DNA of 64,000 nt, from the NCBI GenBank assembly GCA_038030265.1, contig CM075938.1:3015009-3079008 (forward strand), written 5' to 3'. The DNA is from Corythucha ciliata (lineage: Eukaryota > Arthropoda > Insecta > Hemiptera > Tingidae). The notes under the pieces are model-generated. The model made no database searches. It was given only the letters and a program-made list of their open reading frames with translations, and was not told the DNA's origin. A program made the position numbers and the translations under genes. Shown one piece after another: positions 12,136-23,700 of the stretch (position 1 is its first letter; each line of letters opens with the position of its first letter).

Positions 12136-14985
12136 CTTGAAGGGTGGTAGTGAAAAAAGGGTTTCCAACCCCCCCCCCCCCTTCTGTTTATTTTTTCATC
12201 TATTTTTCTTTTATTAACATCCCCTTTCACCCCCCCCCTCATCTAGAACCACAACCCGTCTCACCATCACAACCTACGATTTCAGACGTTCCCTCAGTGT
12301 TTTCGTGGCCGCTTCCAACCCTCTTAACCTAACTTAACAACGGTCGATATCGTTGTTCCGAGCACTACCGATGCCCGCAACTTCGTACATTCGTTTACTT
12401 CGACCGGATACAGATACATCTTGCACGAAGGGTGCAGTTGCATCGAGCTAGTTGTCTTATTGGAGTGGGAACCGATTGTGGGACGGGTTGGCATGCCTAT
12501 AAGAATAACATTTTTCGCGGTCAAGGACAGCGATCATAATAGGGAGATTTTCTTATTTATTAATTTATTTCATAATCTACATAATTTGAAATCATTGAAT
12601 ACAAACTAATAAATTCAATATTAGTTAAAGCCTTGAACATTACTAACGATGAGAAAGTTTTAATGAAAATAAAAAAGAAATAATGTTGGTATGACGGTAG
12701 TCAAATAAAGTTCAAAATTGTTATTTTTTTAATTAATTAATTTTCATTCTTTTTCCACATGATCCATCACGAAAGGTGGCATCACTTCTATCACTATGGT
12801 TGAAATTGATCATTTATCAGTATGAAAAACGTAATCGCGCCTCGAGCTGTGCCATTTTTATATTTTTTGATAAAACAAATTTAATTTTCGAAGTTTGGTG
12901 TACGGAAATAGGCAGTCTTGAAAAACAAAAAACAATCAGTTAAGCCCCGTTTCAAAATGCACTCACTGGGGGGGGAGGGGAGGATGTCTCTTTATACGGC
13001 GCAAAAAATGAAGGGGTTGGCTCTTTCGCAAACTTCCCACGTTTTTTTTTCTTACTTGGTATACGTATACATCATTAGTGCCTCCAGGTAATGTTATTTT
13101 CAAACATTAGTCCACTAGAATGGTGATGAAGGGTTGCGGACTGATTGGGGGCAGTTTTGTGACGGAAACCAATGTTCAAAAGCACTTTTTTTTTTTAAAT
13201 AATGGTCACGGAGACACTGATAAAAAAACAAAGGGAACGAAAGGGCTTATTGCTATAGTTTTAAGTCACCATTAGACACTGTCATTATGGTTTCTTACGT
13301 TGTTCTGGTGATTGGAGAAGGAGATATCTGTTCACTTTTTTATTACTGGAACAATTTTCTCCTTTAGAAACATAAATAAAACGTTTGGATCGTCTTTAAG
13401 CTAAATACTCTTAATTATAACTTCTTCTTCAATACAACCTCACCATTTATTAGTAAAAACCTTAAAGTATCAAACTTTCTTCCCAGGCTCCTCCTTTTTC
13501 CAATGCTTGTGTACGAATTTAAATAAAACCTCGGAATTTATGTCTCGTGGTACCCCGTAATACGATGGACGGGTATTAAATCTGCCTTACACTGCTTGTA
13601 AGTACTCAACCTTAGAGAGTTAGTGGATTTTGATAAAATGTTTTTGAACGCATGGTTTTCAGTCAAGAACCCGTGTGGGGGGGGGGGGGAGGGTTATACG
13701 AGTAATGAGATGAATGTATCCGATTAGTCGGTTGGGTTTCTTGCGAGGAGGAGGAGGAGGAGGTTCACAGACGCTGAGATTCTCCCTCGCGGAGTTAGTA
13801 AATCGTAATCTATACCGCGGGCTGGAAGTGGACTGGGTTATCGTTGTGTTGGGTGATAGAAGACGCGGGATGGGGGGGGGTGGAGGATTTGAAATTCCTC
13901 GAGTGGAGGAGAAGGTGAGAGGAAAAGAGAAAGATGCAGTGTCATCTTCGGATTTATGAACGAAACTTTCTGGTACAGTGGTGAGGGGGGGACTCCTTTT
14001 CTTCCCTTCCCCATCTCCTTACCTCTCTAAAGAGCTTTGCCGATATTGTTTTCAAAAAACCAGATTATAAAATAGAACCAGGGGAAAAAGAAACTTCACC
14101 GATGAGCAGACCGGTTTCTGATATATTATTTTTCCTTATACTTTTAACTTCTAGTCTTTTTTTTTTCCATCGTGTTCCTGTTGCGAATACCCCGTTCGTC
14201 TTCCTGACAAACGGGGAATCCGGACCGACGATTTTTTTTTTCTTTCTTTCTTTTTTTGCCTCTCACTCTTCTGCCTTTTATTTTTATATACATTTTTATT
14301 TTATTTTTTTTTTAAAAAAAAAAGGTACCTCTCTTCCTTAGAGCCCCACCCCTCCCACCACCCTTTTACTTTCATAAGTGAATTTTACGCTCCTTTATGA
14401 CCGACATAAACTTCAAATTTAGTGTGGGAACTAAGGCGACCGATATTATCCATCCCCCCCCTCCCTTGCTGCTCAACCTCTCAGCAAATCTCCACTATTC
14501 ATTTTTTTTCTATTGCTAATTAAAAAAAAAATAGCATGAAACTTCACGTTTTAACGAAGGCGAAAGACATTTCATTACTTTGCCTAAGAGAAACCTATAC
14601 CGTCTTTATAAGGACGTTATAATACTTCTTGTTTAATTTGTATATAGGTACCGATATTATGCCGTGTGAGTTGAAGATTCCGATAAATCGCCCTCCTCAA
14701 TCGTCCTGTTTTCCCTTTCCTACGACGTGCAGTTCGAAATGCGTCTACAGATAAGTTTGTTGGGCACAAAACGGCAAAATCTCGACAAAATAGCGCATAT
14801 AGAAAAACTTGTCACACTTTTTTTGTGGTTAGATTTTATTAATACTTTGCACTTCCTTGGAATTGTTCTTTTTTGCGGTTATAATTTTTGAGGAGCCGGG
14901 AGATGTTTATCTTCAATTTTAGCAGTCTGTGCTATTGTCAGTGCACAGCGTGGTGATTTTACGCAAAAGGTTATTATAGTGGCTG
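12136..14985. other. Unannotated AT-rich DNA
   Basis: No gene or transposon end recognised. Poly-C near 12171-12181, poly-G near 13679-13690, a GGA run near 13748-13762 and pyrimidine tracts near 14160-14320 are the only conspicuous items. Short frames such as the glycine-rich one at 13714-13959 follow these simple repeats. Confidence 0.45.
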
Positions 14986-15105
14986 TGTAAAATATTCAAA
15001 TAGTCATAATCAATTTCCAAATATGAACTGATTTATTTATAATTAAACAATTAGGAATTAATTGTGGAAGAGACATATGGAGAAGAAGTGAAGGGGATTA
15101 TAACA
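14986..15105 (-). repeat. 3' LTR of the Ty3-type element
   Basis: About 120 bp, nearly identical to 20075-20192 apart from a few differences (for example GAAGAAG versus GAAAAAG near the right end). Read on the minus strand it starts TGTTATAATCCCC and ends near TTTTACA, so the TG...CA rule holds. This is unusually short for a Ty3-type LTR. Confidence 0.75.
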
Positions 15106-15148
15106 ATCTTCCGGGGGAAGGAAAAATAAACAAGACGGTTGAGGTTCA

Positions 15149-15601
15149 ATAACGGAGCCAATCGGGTTTTCTTTTTATCCGTGTTGATCTTCGCAGTTCG
15201 TCGATTGTTGGTTCGCGAAGTTCGCGAAATTCGGAAAAATTGTCGGGAAGGTAGGAAATTCACTCTATGATGTTGAAATCAACGGGAAGATTCATCGCCG
15301 ACACATTGATCATCTTCGACGAATACCTAACTCTCCAATTAGAAGTCAGCGAACAATTCGGCCAGGAAAGGTTACCAAAACAAAGTGTCCACCTACTAGA
15401 TCCAAGGATTTCGACGAAGAAATTTCTTTCTTCATATATCGACCAAGACCTCCCAATGCTATTTCGAATGAAGACACCTTTCAGCCTTTTACAGCAGAGG
15501 AAAGAGAAAGCATCGGCTCCAACCAAGAACTTCGCGAACCAACAATCGACGAACTGCGAAGATCAACACGGATAAAAAGAAAACCCGATTGGCTCCGTTA
15601 T
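15149..15601. repeat. 74-bp perfect inverted repeat around inverted integrase tail
   Basis: Arms 15149-15222 and 15528-15601 are perfect reverse complements (74 bp each), separated by 305 bp. On the minus strand the left arm ends the pol frame (residues around RRSTRIKRKPDWLRY, then stop). The right arm plus the spacer encode the same tail, with the upstream NGKIHRRHIDHLRR segment, on the plus strand. The pol 3' end is therefore present twice in opposite orientations, and the integrase core is missing. Template switching during reverse transcription, or an inversion-deletion, would give this structure. Confidence 0.85.
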
Positions 15602-16315
15602 AGGAAGTCCTTTCTGTAAAGTCTTAAGTAGCTTTTGTAGATCTGGGTCTTTCGAGGTGGCGTCGGCTATGTCCGAGGCAGTTACGGGGAGACTGTCGAG
15701 TTGAATTTGTAAAATGGGCAATTCAGTAATTGTGTTACTAGGCAAATCGGGAAGTGGTTTTCGTGAGAAGTAATCTACGTTGACGTGGTCGGAAGCTTTG
15801 CGGTAGCTCACCTTGTGATTGAATCCCGATAGGTAAAGAGCATAGTGCAACATTCTCGTGGCCGTGAGTGGAGGGAGAGCTTTTGAAGGGTTGAAAATGG
15901 AAACAAAAGGTTTGCTATCAGTGACTAGCGTGAATTCTCGACCGTAGCAGTATTGGAAAAATTTCGTAACACCCCAGTATATTGCGGTAGCTTCCTTGAT
16001 TATATGACTGTATTTTTTTTCTGTCTTGGAAAGAGATCTGGACGCAAATGCAATCGGCCTTTCAGATTCATCGGGCAACTTATGTGACAGGATTGCTGAG
16101 AGGCCAAACGGTGAAGCATCAGTGGCAAGGATAAGGGGAAGTTTAGGATCATATGGTGTCAGTACCTTGTCACTAGTAATGCCACGTTTGATTAATTTGA
16201 ATGAATTTTCACTCTCGGTCGACCAATGGAATTTTTGTCCTTTTTGTAGTAGTTGATATAAAGGTTGTAATTTTGTGGATACATTAGGAAGGAAACGGCA
16301 GTAGTAATTTACCAT
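15602..16315 (-). pseudogene. RT thumb and RNase H of the Ty3-type element
   Basis: The frame encodes the connection after RT (MVNYYCRFLPN, typical of Ty3-type pol) and then RNase H with the acidic positions visible in LATDASPFG, KEATAIYWG and VTDSKPF. The tail region (YRKASDHVNVDYFSRKPLPD) matches the usual end of RNase H before integrase. The frame then runs into the inverted repeat at 15601, so integrase is absent here. Upstream it is separated from the RT fragment at 16366-16606 by a frame break. Confidence 0.85.
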
Positions 16316-16365
16316 TCCTAAGAACTGTTGAAGTTCATGGATATTTTTTGGTCGTCCGGCTTTTA

Positions 16366-16606
16366 CTATTGCATCGACTTTTTCCTTGACGTGTGAAGTC
16401 CATTTTTGTCAATGATATGTCCCAGATACTTGACTGACAACTCGAAAAATTTACTTTTTGCTTTATTTACATGTAAATTGTTTGATGATAGCCGATCGAG
16501 GACAGCTCTAGTCCGCTTTTCCGTTTCTTCAATTGTGCGGCCTTGAATGATAATGTCGTCGAAGAAAACAGCGATTCCTTCGAGACCTGAAAGCATTTCG
16601 TCCATG
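16366..16606 (-). pseudogene. RT fragment with YxDD-type box (FFDDI) of the Ty3-type element
   Basis: Encodes MDEMLSGLEGIAVFFDDIII, the RT catalytic FDD box region, followed by the HLxHxxxVLxRL-like segment (RTRAVLDRLSSNNLHVNKAK) and KYLGHIID. It begins exactly where a 2-kb insert interrupts RT: the preceding residues (FGVKVAPNLWQRF) are on the other side, at 18610-18780. A frame break follows at the KVDAI region near 16380. Confidence 0.85.
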
Positions 16607-16610
16607 AAAC

Positions 16611-18609
16611 TGACGTTGGGTAATTAATTCCGCTAGCAATTAATTATATAAGTCGTCCCTCCCAGGGAAAAAAGTTTTCCAAGACATCCCTACAAAAAAA
16701 AAAGGAAGCCCTCCAGGTGGGGGAAAAGTTGGAAAGGGGACCACCCACCACCCAACGGTCAACCCACTGAGCCACCCGAGCGGGTTGAAGCGGGTGGAAT
16801 CCACCCACCGCCTATATAACCAGAGCGCCGGCACCCGAGAGCTCACTTCGTGTCGAGAAGTCAAAAGGGAAACACCCCAGCAACCTGGACCAGATCTTCA
16901 GCCTACAATTGGACCACTCGACTGGGAAACAGTACGACCCTCCAGCGGCTTCAACGACTGGGAACTCCAGAACCCACGACGATCCGGAAGTACAACAGCG
17001 ACGACGCAGTCTTCCGGAAGCGAAGGATCGCTCACCCAAAAATCACGCCGTACGGGAAAACGTCCAGCGGTCAATTGAGACGACTCTTGACCGTTCGTGA
17101 CGTCACACCCTACCAAGGCATCCACGGGCAAAGCCTATTGGGAACCTTTCCGACCCTTCAGTGATTCGATCCTGACCGGTTGGTATAAGGCTGACCCTGA
17201 CCGAGGCCTCTTACCCCGTTTTGTTTTTTTTTTCTGACCAGTGGGACGGATAACCTTAAGGGAACCTTCCAAGCTCTACTCCGTTGAGAAGACTCCGGAC
17301 GCTTGTTGAAGTGGAAACCCTATTGTGGACCTGACCGCCGATAGGCATCCGTGCCCAAAACCGTAGAGAAGACTGCGGTTATTCTTTTATTCGTTCCCCT
17401 AACCTCGGTGGAGCTTGATAGATACTACGGGGCTTAGCGACACTTGTGTCTGCCCCAGAATTCATCGAGTAAGACCGATCCTGTCCGAACCTTTCCCTAT
17501 CCTTGCCGAACTCGGCGAAGAAGACGCTGCGGACAACAACAAGGGACGCTAACGGACCGTTAGCCCAACAGGCTACCCATAGCCAGTGTATTTTTCTTTT
17601 TTCTGACCAGTGGTGCGGATAACCTTACGGGAACCTTCCAAGCTCTACTCCGTTGAGAAGACTCCGGACGCTTGTCGAAGTGGACACCCTATTGTGGATT
17701 AAACCGCCCCTGGCTCAAGTCGTCCTAACCCGGACGCATTGATTCAGTCAATCGGACGGATAACCTTTCGGGAACCTTCCAAGTTCGACATATCCGTTGA
17801 GAAGACTCCGGACGCTTGTTGAAGGGAAACCCTATTGGGGATTAGACCGTTATTTTTTTTAAGTCGTCAGTGACCTGACGCATATATCAAAACCGAACAG
17901 TCGGATAACCTTACGGGAACCTTCCAAGCTCTACTCCGTTGAGAAGACTCCGGACGCTTGTTGAAGGGAAACCTTATTGTGGATTAGACCGTTACTGTTA
18001 CAGACGTCATACACTTGACGCATATCCAAACCGGACCGGCAGGATAACCTCGCGGGAACCTTCCAAGTTCGACACATCCGTTGAGAAGACTCCGGACACT
18101 TGTTGAAGGGAAACCCTATTGTGGCCCTGACCACAGGTAGGCATTCGTGCCAGACCGTTGAGACGACTCCGGTCAACATTCATTCTCGTTCCCTCACCCC
18201 CGGTGGAACTCGATAGATACTACGGGGCTTAGCGACACTTGTGTCTGCCCCAGAATTCATCGAGCAAGACCGATCCTGTCCTTGCCGAACCCGGCGAAGA
18301 AGACACTACGGACAGCACCAGATGACGCTAACGGACCGTTAGTTCGACAAGAGGATCTGCAACAGCGTGAAGGGACGCTACCAGACCGACCGTCGCGAAG
18401 TCTACGCACCGGAACGACCGGAAATCATTGAAGAAACGCATTGTTATTATTTTTTCCGAACCAAAAAATTGTAATCAGTTGTATTATATTGAGAATATAT
18501 TGGGGCCTGTTACCCAAAGCAAACAACAGGTGGCGACCGTTAATTTCTTGCATCTTCAACCCTCATCTTCGGGTCGTCCGAACGACCCCCATTAGGCCAC
18601 ACCGCGTCA
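16611..18609 (+). mobile_element. Nested 2-kb LTR-like insertion
   Basis: The insert splits RT between residues WQRF and MDEM and is flanked by the 4-bp duplication AAAC (16607-16610, 18610-18613). It starts TGACGTTGGGTAA. A matching TTACCCAAAGCAAACAACA occurs at 18510-18528, just before TGGCGACCGTTAA, which resembles the primer-binding site of BEL-type elements. My reading is a single ~1.9-kb LTR plus primer-binding site and about 70 bases of leader. The far end (CGTCA) is the inverse of the start (TGACG), so an element ended by short inverted repeats is the alternative. A TATA box (CTATATAAC) sits at 16812-16820. No long coding frame is visible. Confidence 0.65.
17248..18350 (+). repeat. 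Five internal repeats inside the nested LTR-like insert
   Basis: Five copies of a ~75-bp core beginning GGATAACCTT and containing GGGAACCTTCCAAG and CCGTTGAGAAGACTCCGGAC start at about 17248, 17617, 17758, 17903 and 18042. The last four are spaced 139-145 bases apart. A second, longer block (GATAGATACTACGGGGCTTA ... GACCGATCCTGTCC) follows copies 1 and 5 only, giving a higher-order duplication. Several short overlapping frames here are repeat by-products. Confidence 0.85.
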
Positions 18610-18790
18610 AAACGTTGCCACAAATTTGGTGCTACCTTCACTCCGAACATTAACCGATTTACTTTGAATGTACCTACGTGAGTACTGATGGCTTGGATGA
18701 GGGAGCTTTCATCGTCCATTTCCAAATGAAGATAAGCCTTATGGATATCCAACGTTGTAAAAAACACTCCACCTCGCATTTTGTGGAAAA
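18610..18790 (-). pseudogene. RT fragment (palm, upstream part) of the Ty3-type element
   Basis: Minus-strand residues FFTTLDIHKAYLHLEMDDES correspond to the first catalytic aspartate motif of RT (LDIxxAY...). They run to NRLMFGVKVAPNLWQRF, which the nested insert then interrupts. Fingers-domain sequence upstream is mostly missing or frame-broken. Confidence 0.85.
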
Positions 18791-20074
18791 GTTCCTCTAT
18801 CCGAGGAGTAGGATAGCGTTCGTTTTGTAGCTGGTCATTTACTGTTGATTTATAGTTGGCACAGACGCACAGACACGAATGGAACCATCGCTAATTGTGA
18901 TTCCAAGTTTCCTAATCCAAGCTCGCCCCAAAATACTGGAATAGTCTCCATCAACCACGAACATGCGATCTGAAATGTCGATACCATTGAGGTGGACGTT
19001 GACTTTTGCTATCCCCACTAGCTCGATAGGGGATCCTGTGTATGTTTTGAGTGGGACATGGAGGAAACAGCTGCTCCCGTGTCAAATTCCATTTTACATT
19101 TACGACCATTTATGAAAGGTTTAACTATGATTTTGTCAGTCTCCCTTCCGGATGTCTCTGAGCTGTTTAAAACGAAAACTTGATGTATGGAACTTCTGCT
19201 GTCATCTGATTCCAGTTCCGAATCAGTCGACGGATGCTCAGTCGATTTAACCTTGAAACTTTTGGATGATTTGCAAACGGTGGCTAAATGCCTCTTTTTC
19301 TTACATTTATGGCAAGTCGCGTTGATAAAGCGACACTCATTTGCTAAATGAGAATTTTTCCCACAGCGGAAACATTTCCGTTCAACGCCCTGCTCATTCT
19401 GCCAGCGAGTTTTGGTTGACCTCTTAACGTTAGCACTCACCTTATTTAATTGAGAACTCAGATGACAATTTTTACCGTCTATTTCGGAGGTTTCCATTGA
19501 TATTGCCATTTCTATTGCTTTTTGTAACGTCAATTCTTTCTCGAGCAACAATTTTTGGCGAATTTCTTGATTAAGTAGGCCCCGTATGAATTGGGTGTGG
19601 AGATGAACTTCGTTGATGTGCGTTTTGCAATTTGGACATGTGAAATTACAGTTCAACGTTAAACTTTTTAGCTCTTTTACGTACATTTGAATTGATTCCG
19701 ACTGTAGAATTTGTTTTGTTCCATCAATTCATTTGGAGTAGGATCAAGGTGCTCTTTCAAAATCATTATTATTCCCTTGTAGGATTTCGTGGAGGGCTTC
19801 TCAGGAGCAACGAGATCGACCAACAACTGGAAATGCTTGGGAGCTAAACAATTAATTAGTACTTGAACGCGTTTTTTATCCATTCCGTCTTCGTCTCCGT
19901 TCAAGTCAGCGAGATCGAAATAATTGTCCAGACGTTGTATGTAGGCGCTGAAAGTCTCTGCATCTTCATCGAATGGTTCCAGCCTTATGGGAACCGTGGT
20001 CGATAGTCTGTAGAGACGTGTTGCGATCGCAACATCGCTAATAACGCCGCGTTTTGTTCGTCCGATGTCGCCAT
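18791..20074 (-). pseudogene. Gag with two CCHC knuckles and start of protease
   Basis: The frame starts at an ATG (20072-20074) immediately inside the right LTR. A frameshift near 20000 is followed by a capsid-like region (LEPFDEDAETFSAYIQRLDN), and another break falls near 19680. Two zinc knuckles follow, CFRCGKNSHLANEC and CHKCKKKRHLATVC. The protease begins with the MEFDTGAAVSS active-site motif near 19080 and soon loses frame. The gene is a relic with at least two frameshifts. Its layout (gag, CCHC x2, DTGA protease, pol) is that of Ty3-type elements. Confidence 0.85.
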
Positions 20075-20192
20075 TGAAATATTCAAATAGTCATAATCAA
20101 TTTCCAAATATGAACTGATTTATTTATAATTAAACAATTAGGAATTAATTGTGGAAGAGACATATGGAGAAAAAGTGAAGGGGATTATAACG
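20075..20192 (-). repeat. 5' LTR of the Ty3-type element
   Basis: Right-hand copy of the ~120-bp terminal repeat. The inner end reads ...ATATTTCA on the minus strand directly before ATGGCGAC (gag start and putative primer-binding site). The outer end is TTATAACG on the plus strand, where the other copy has TTATAACA. Confidence 0.75.
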
Positions 20193-20701
20193 ATGTATGA
20201 AGGATGATAACACTGTGAAACGTGTCGTATTTTAGTCCAGAAAACCGCAAAATTGGCTTCATAACTGATTACTTAACCCCCTCAAAAAACTGATACGTGG
20301 CCACAGAAACTCTCGATTATGTTACCAGAAACGATCTGGCAAACTAAGTTTTGCCTCCATAAACTGCGAATGAGGAAGTTTCACATTTTCCAAAAATATT
20401 TTTTTTCGTTACGGTATATGATTCCTTTTATGTAAAAAAATGAATAAAAAATTAAAACCGTTTAGAAATATTTTTTTTTAATTAACAAAAGTTGGCATAT
20501 TTGAAATACCGCCAAAACGATCATTTTCCACAACGTCATATGCCTTGTTATGTCTCTGTCCTTGTCATGCTTCTAAATGGCTTATTTGTTCACCCTTCAT
20601 GCCTTTATTATATTCGTTGAAAAAATAAACGCAAAGAAACCATCAGAAGAAGTGGATTTTTTTTGTTTTGTTTTCTTGTAATCGCGCGTTCGGTAAAAAA
20701 T

Positions 20702-23700
20702 ATGCCTAAAATCGCTCTCCGGGATGGCTTTGAGCCGGCTTCAACTGTCAACTTACCGGCCCTATCAATGTTCGCCGTTTGCAAATTCATTAATGAAAAC
20801 ATTGAATATTCCAACGTTGAAGGGAGAGGAGTTAAACTTTCACGGTAATGTACATAATATACATTTATTATAAAGTTAGGGATTGTCAACAATCCCAGTA
20901 AAAGTAGACTTTCCTTTTAAAGACACGCAGTCAAAGTTGATAGGAACAATTTACATTAGACTTTGACTAGGGTTTTTTAAAAAAATTAACTTAGAAAAAC
21001 AGGCATGAAGAGCCAACTTAAAGGTCGATCCACACACATCAGTGCTGTGAACGGGACGTGCCCCGTCCGGGACACTTCCGGCAAGTGAAATATTATTCTC
21101 ATATGGGAATTGAGAGGCTCGTTCACACATATCCGGCACGTGTCAGGGACGTGACCCTTCAATTTCCATTGAGAATAATATTTTACGTGCCGGACGGGGC
21201 ACGTCCCGTTCATGGCACTGATGTGTGTGGATAGACCTTAACCTAGAGAATATCAACAATCCCTACAGGAAATCAACTTTGACTGTAACATTATAACGTA
21301 ATATAAAAATACGGGGTGAAACAGAATAAGTAACTTAAAAAATTTGAAGAAAATATACCTCATTTGCAATCGAAATCACCCTCCTGTATACCATGGTTCG
21401 AAAATCGAAACCCTTCAAGGTATTATGATTTTCCCAACGTTTTTCAAGACTTAGATCACTGTTCTTAGCTAAATGTGAGCCACTCGCTTCTGATTCGACA
21501 GAAATTAACACTCAGGCTGACTCCCTAGTTTTATTTATCCATTTACGCTTAATAATCAGTATTAGTTAGCTAAAAAACGTAAATACGACTTTGTTGTTGT
21601 GTGATCCATCAGCCAGCTGCTGGAGCAACATTTTTTTATTTTGGTTGGCGGACACAATTAGTTCCATTCAGGAAGAGATTCACATGGGTTTTGATTGACT
21701 TTTAGCATCGCGTTGAAAATCGCGAGGATTGCTCAACAAGTCTGGTAAAAAAATGATTTTGAACACAAAAATCTCTCTTTCTTCTACGAAATGTTCATTT
21801 CTGCCGAACATTTGTTGATAAACTAAAAAACTTGTGATTAATTTTGAAATGGACACATTAAAGAAGTTTTTGCGACTCATAATAAGTCGATACCCTAATA
21901 TTTATCTGGAGGTGGATTTCACCACCTCGGGTTAATCAGACTTAATTTTAAGCCGTACGTTAAGCAGAGGTGGTGAAATGCACCAGTAGTGTAATTTACC
22001 TCTAGAGCATAACTATTGAAGCCACAGAAAATAGTTAATTTTTTATCGAAAATGACTATTCCTGGCCGAAAAAGTGTACTTTTTCCCACTCAAAGAGTGC
22101 CAAAAAATCAACTTGTTAGCGAGTGATCTGCATTTATTTGAGAAAAGTGATGTAAGCATTAAAAAAGGTCAAAAAAATCATAGCTCGAAGGGTTTTGGGG
22201 ACCAAGCACAGAGGATGTACAGGGTGTTTTCACACCAAGTATGTGCTCAGGGGATGGTCTATTTTCACCAATTTTTTTTTTTCAATCTTATATCCTGTTC
22301 ACCTTTTATAATACACAACATGATATTATTTGATTTAAATATTTTATTCATGAAATACTGCGTTTTTTCTTTTAGATCCTCCCGGGAGTCATATGGGGAT
22401 CAGAGCGTCGGGTACGTGGAATTGAGAAGAGTAAATGATGTAGTCGAGATCATTGGCCGTGTTACGCCGGAACACCGCGTAAACCGGCAGCCGTACGCGG
22501 TTGAAGTTTGGATTGACGAGATGGAAGACATGATAAAAGACGGGAAATGCCTGGATTGCATCGCCTCTCAAGGTGAATGAGAGTTGAAGTTTTTGACGCA
22601 GTTGAGGGCCGAGTGGACAATACTGGTTTCAAGGCCCGTTCACAAGCTCTATGTTTTAGTTGTGTAGTGTCTATGCAACATAGCAAAATGCTTCATTCTT
22701 CGAGGGAATAAATTTAATTGGTTCAATAGACTCCACAGACGCATAGCACAGAGCTTGTGAACCCGCTCCCCCGAGCTTGTGTCTAAGGCCGTTTTCACAC
22801 TTGAGATTCCGGTATCCGATTCCCGTATCGAGGATACTAAAAATACACTACAGTCAAGGCTCTCCTTCAAACTTAAATTCCGGAATCACATACTTTTAGT
22901 ATCCGATACAGGAATCTCAAGTGTGAATGAGCGCGTTTGCCGCGTTGTATTTTTAGTATCATCTATTCGTGGATCGGATACTGGAATCTCAAGTGTGAAA
23001 ACGGCCTAAGTGTTGCTATACTGGTTTAAACGATTTCGCATGCAAAATAATAAATCATGATTTATTAAGAGTTGACTCCCCCCCCCCCATCCAAAAAAGG
23101 AAAAATAAGTAATAGAGATTCGGTTCTAAGCTCATCCACAGACTACACATATGTAAATTTAAAGCCATTGTGGACGAACTAGCCCTAACTCACACGTTCA
23201 TACGTTTGTGTTCACACACAACGTGTGAATTATAAGTGTTTTAGGTTTTGTACTATCTGATTTATATTTTTCAGGAGGGTGCAAACACCTGGTGGCATTC
23301 CTGTTTTGGATTCACAGGAGGAGTGAGGAGCCATCACCAACCGAGGTCGTGGCGTATTGGAGAAAGAGCACCTTATCAACCGTCGGTGATCGCAAGTACA
23401 TGTCCCTCCGGGATTTCTGCGAAAAATCGTATTCCGTCGAGTGCCCTCTTCCTCAATCGTCTTCCTCCAACTTCCTTCGCAATTTCTTGGCCAATTGCGC
23501 TGATCGAGGGGTTGTAAATATGATGACCTCCATGGAGGATGACAGTGATGTCAGTCAATTATCACTACACGTATTGTTCTTCAAGTACCGAAAAGACGCA
23601 ATAAATCTATCTGCAAGTGATTTTATGGCTTTCGCGACGTCAAAAATGACTGCCGCACTCTGTACTGAAGGGTTTCGCTCAACCAAGGACCAGAGTGAGT

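Larger units (their letters stand above)
14986..20192 (-). mobile_element. Degenerate Ty3-type LTR retrotransposon
   Basis: A minus-strand element lies between two ~120-bp direct repeats (14986-15105 and 20075-20192). Order from its 5' end (right): LTR, gag with two zinc knuckles, protease, reverse transcriptase, RNase H, then only the C-terminal tip of integrase, then LTR. Gag begins directly inside the right repeat boundary, and TGGCGAC next to it could serve as primer-binding site. The element is dead: gag carries frameshifts, the front of RT is largely lost, a 2-kb insert splits RT, and most of the integrase is replaced by an inverted duplication. No convincing target duplication was found outside the LTRs. 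Confidence 0.85.

Noticed and set aside
16785..17164. Overlapping ~100-codon frames on both strands
   Set aside because: They fall in the LTR-like insert and share no similarity to known proteins; the GC-balanced repeat sequence makes several frames open at once.
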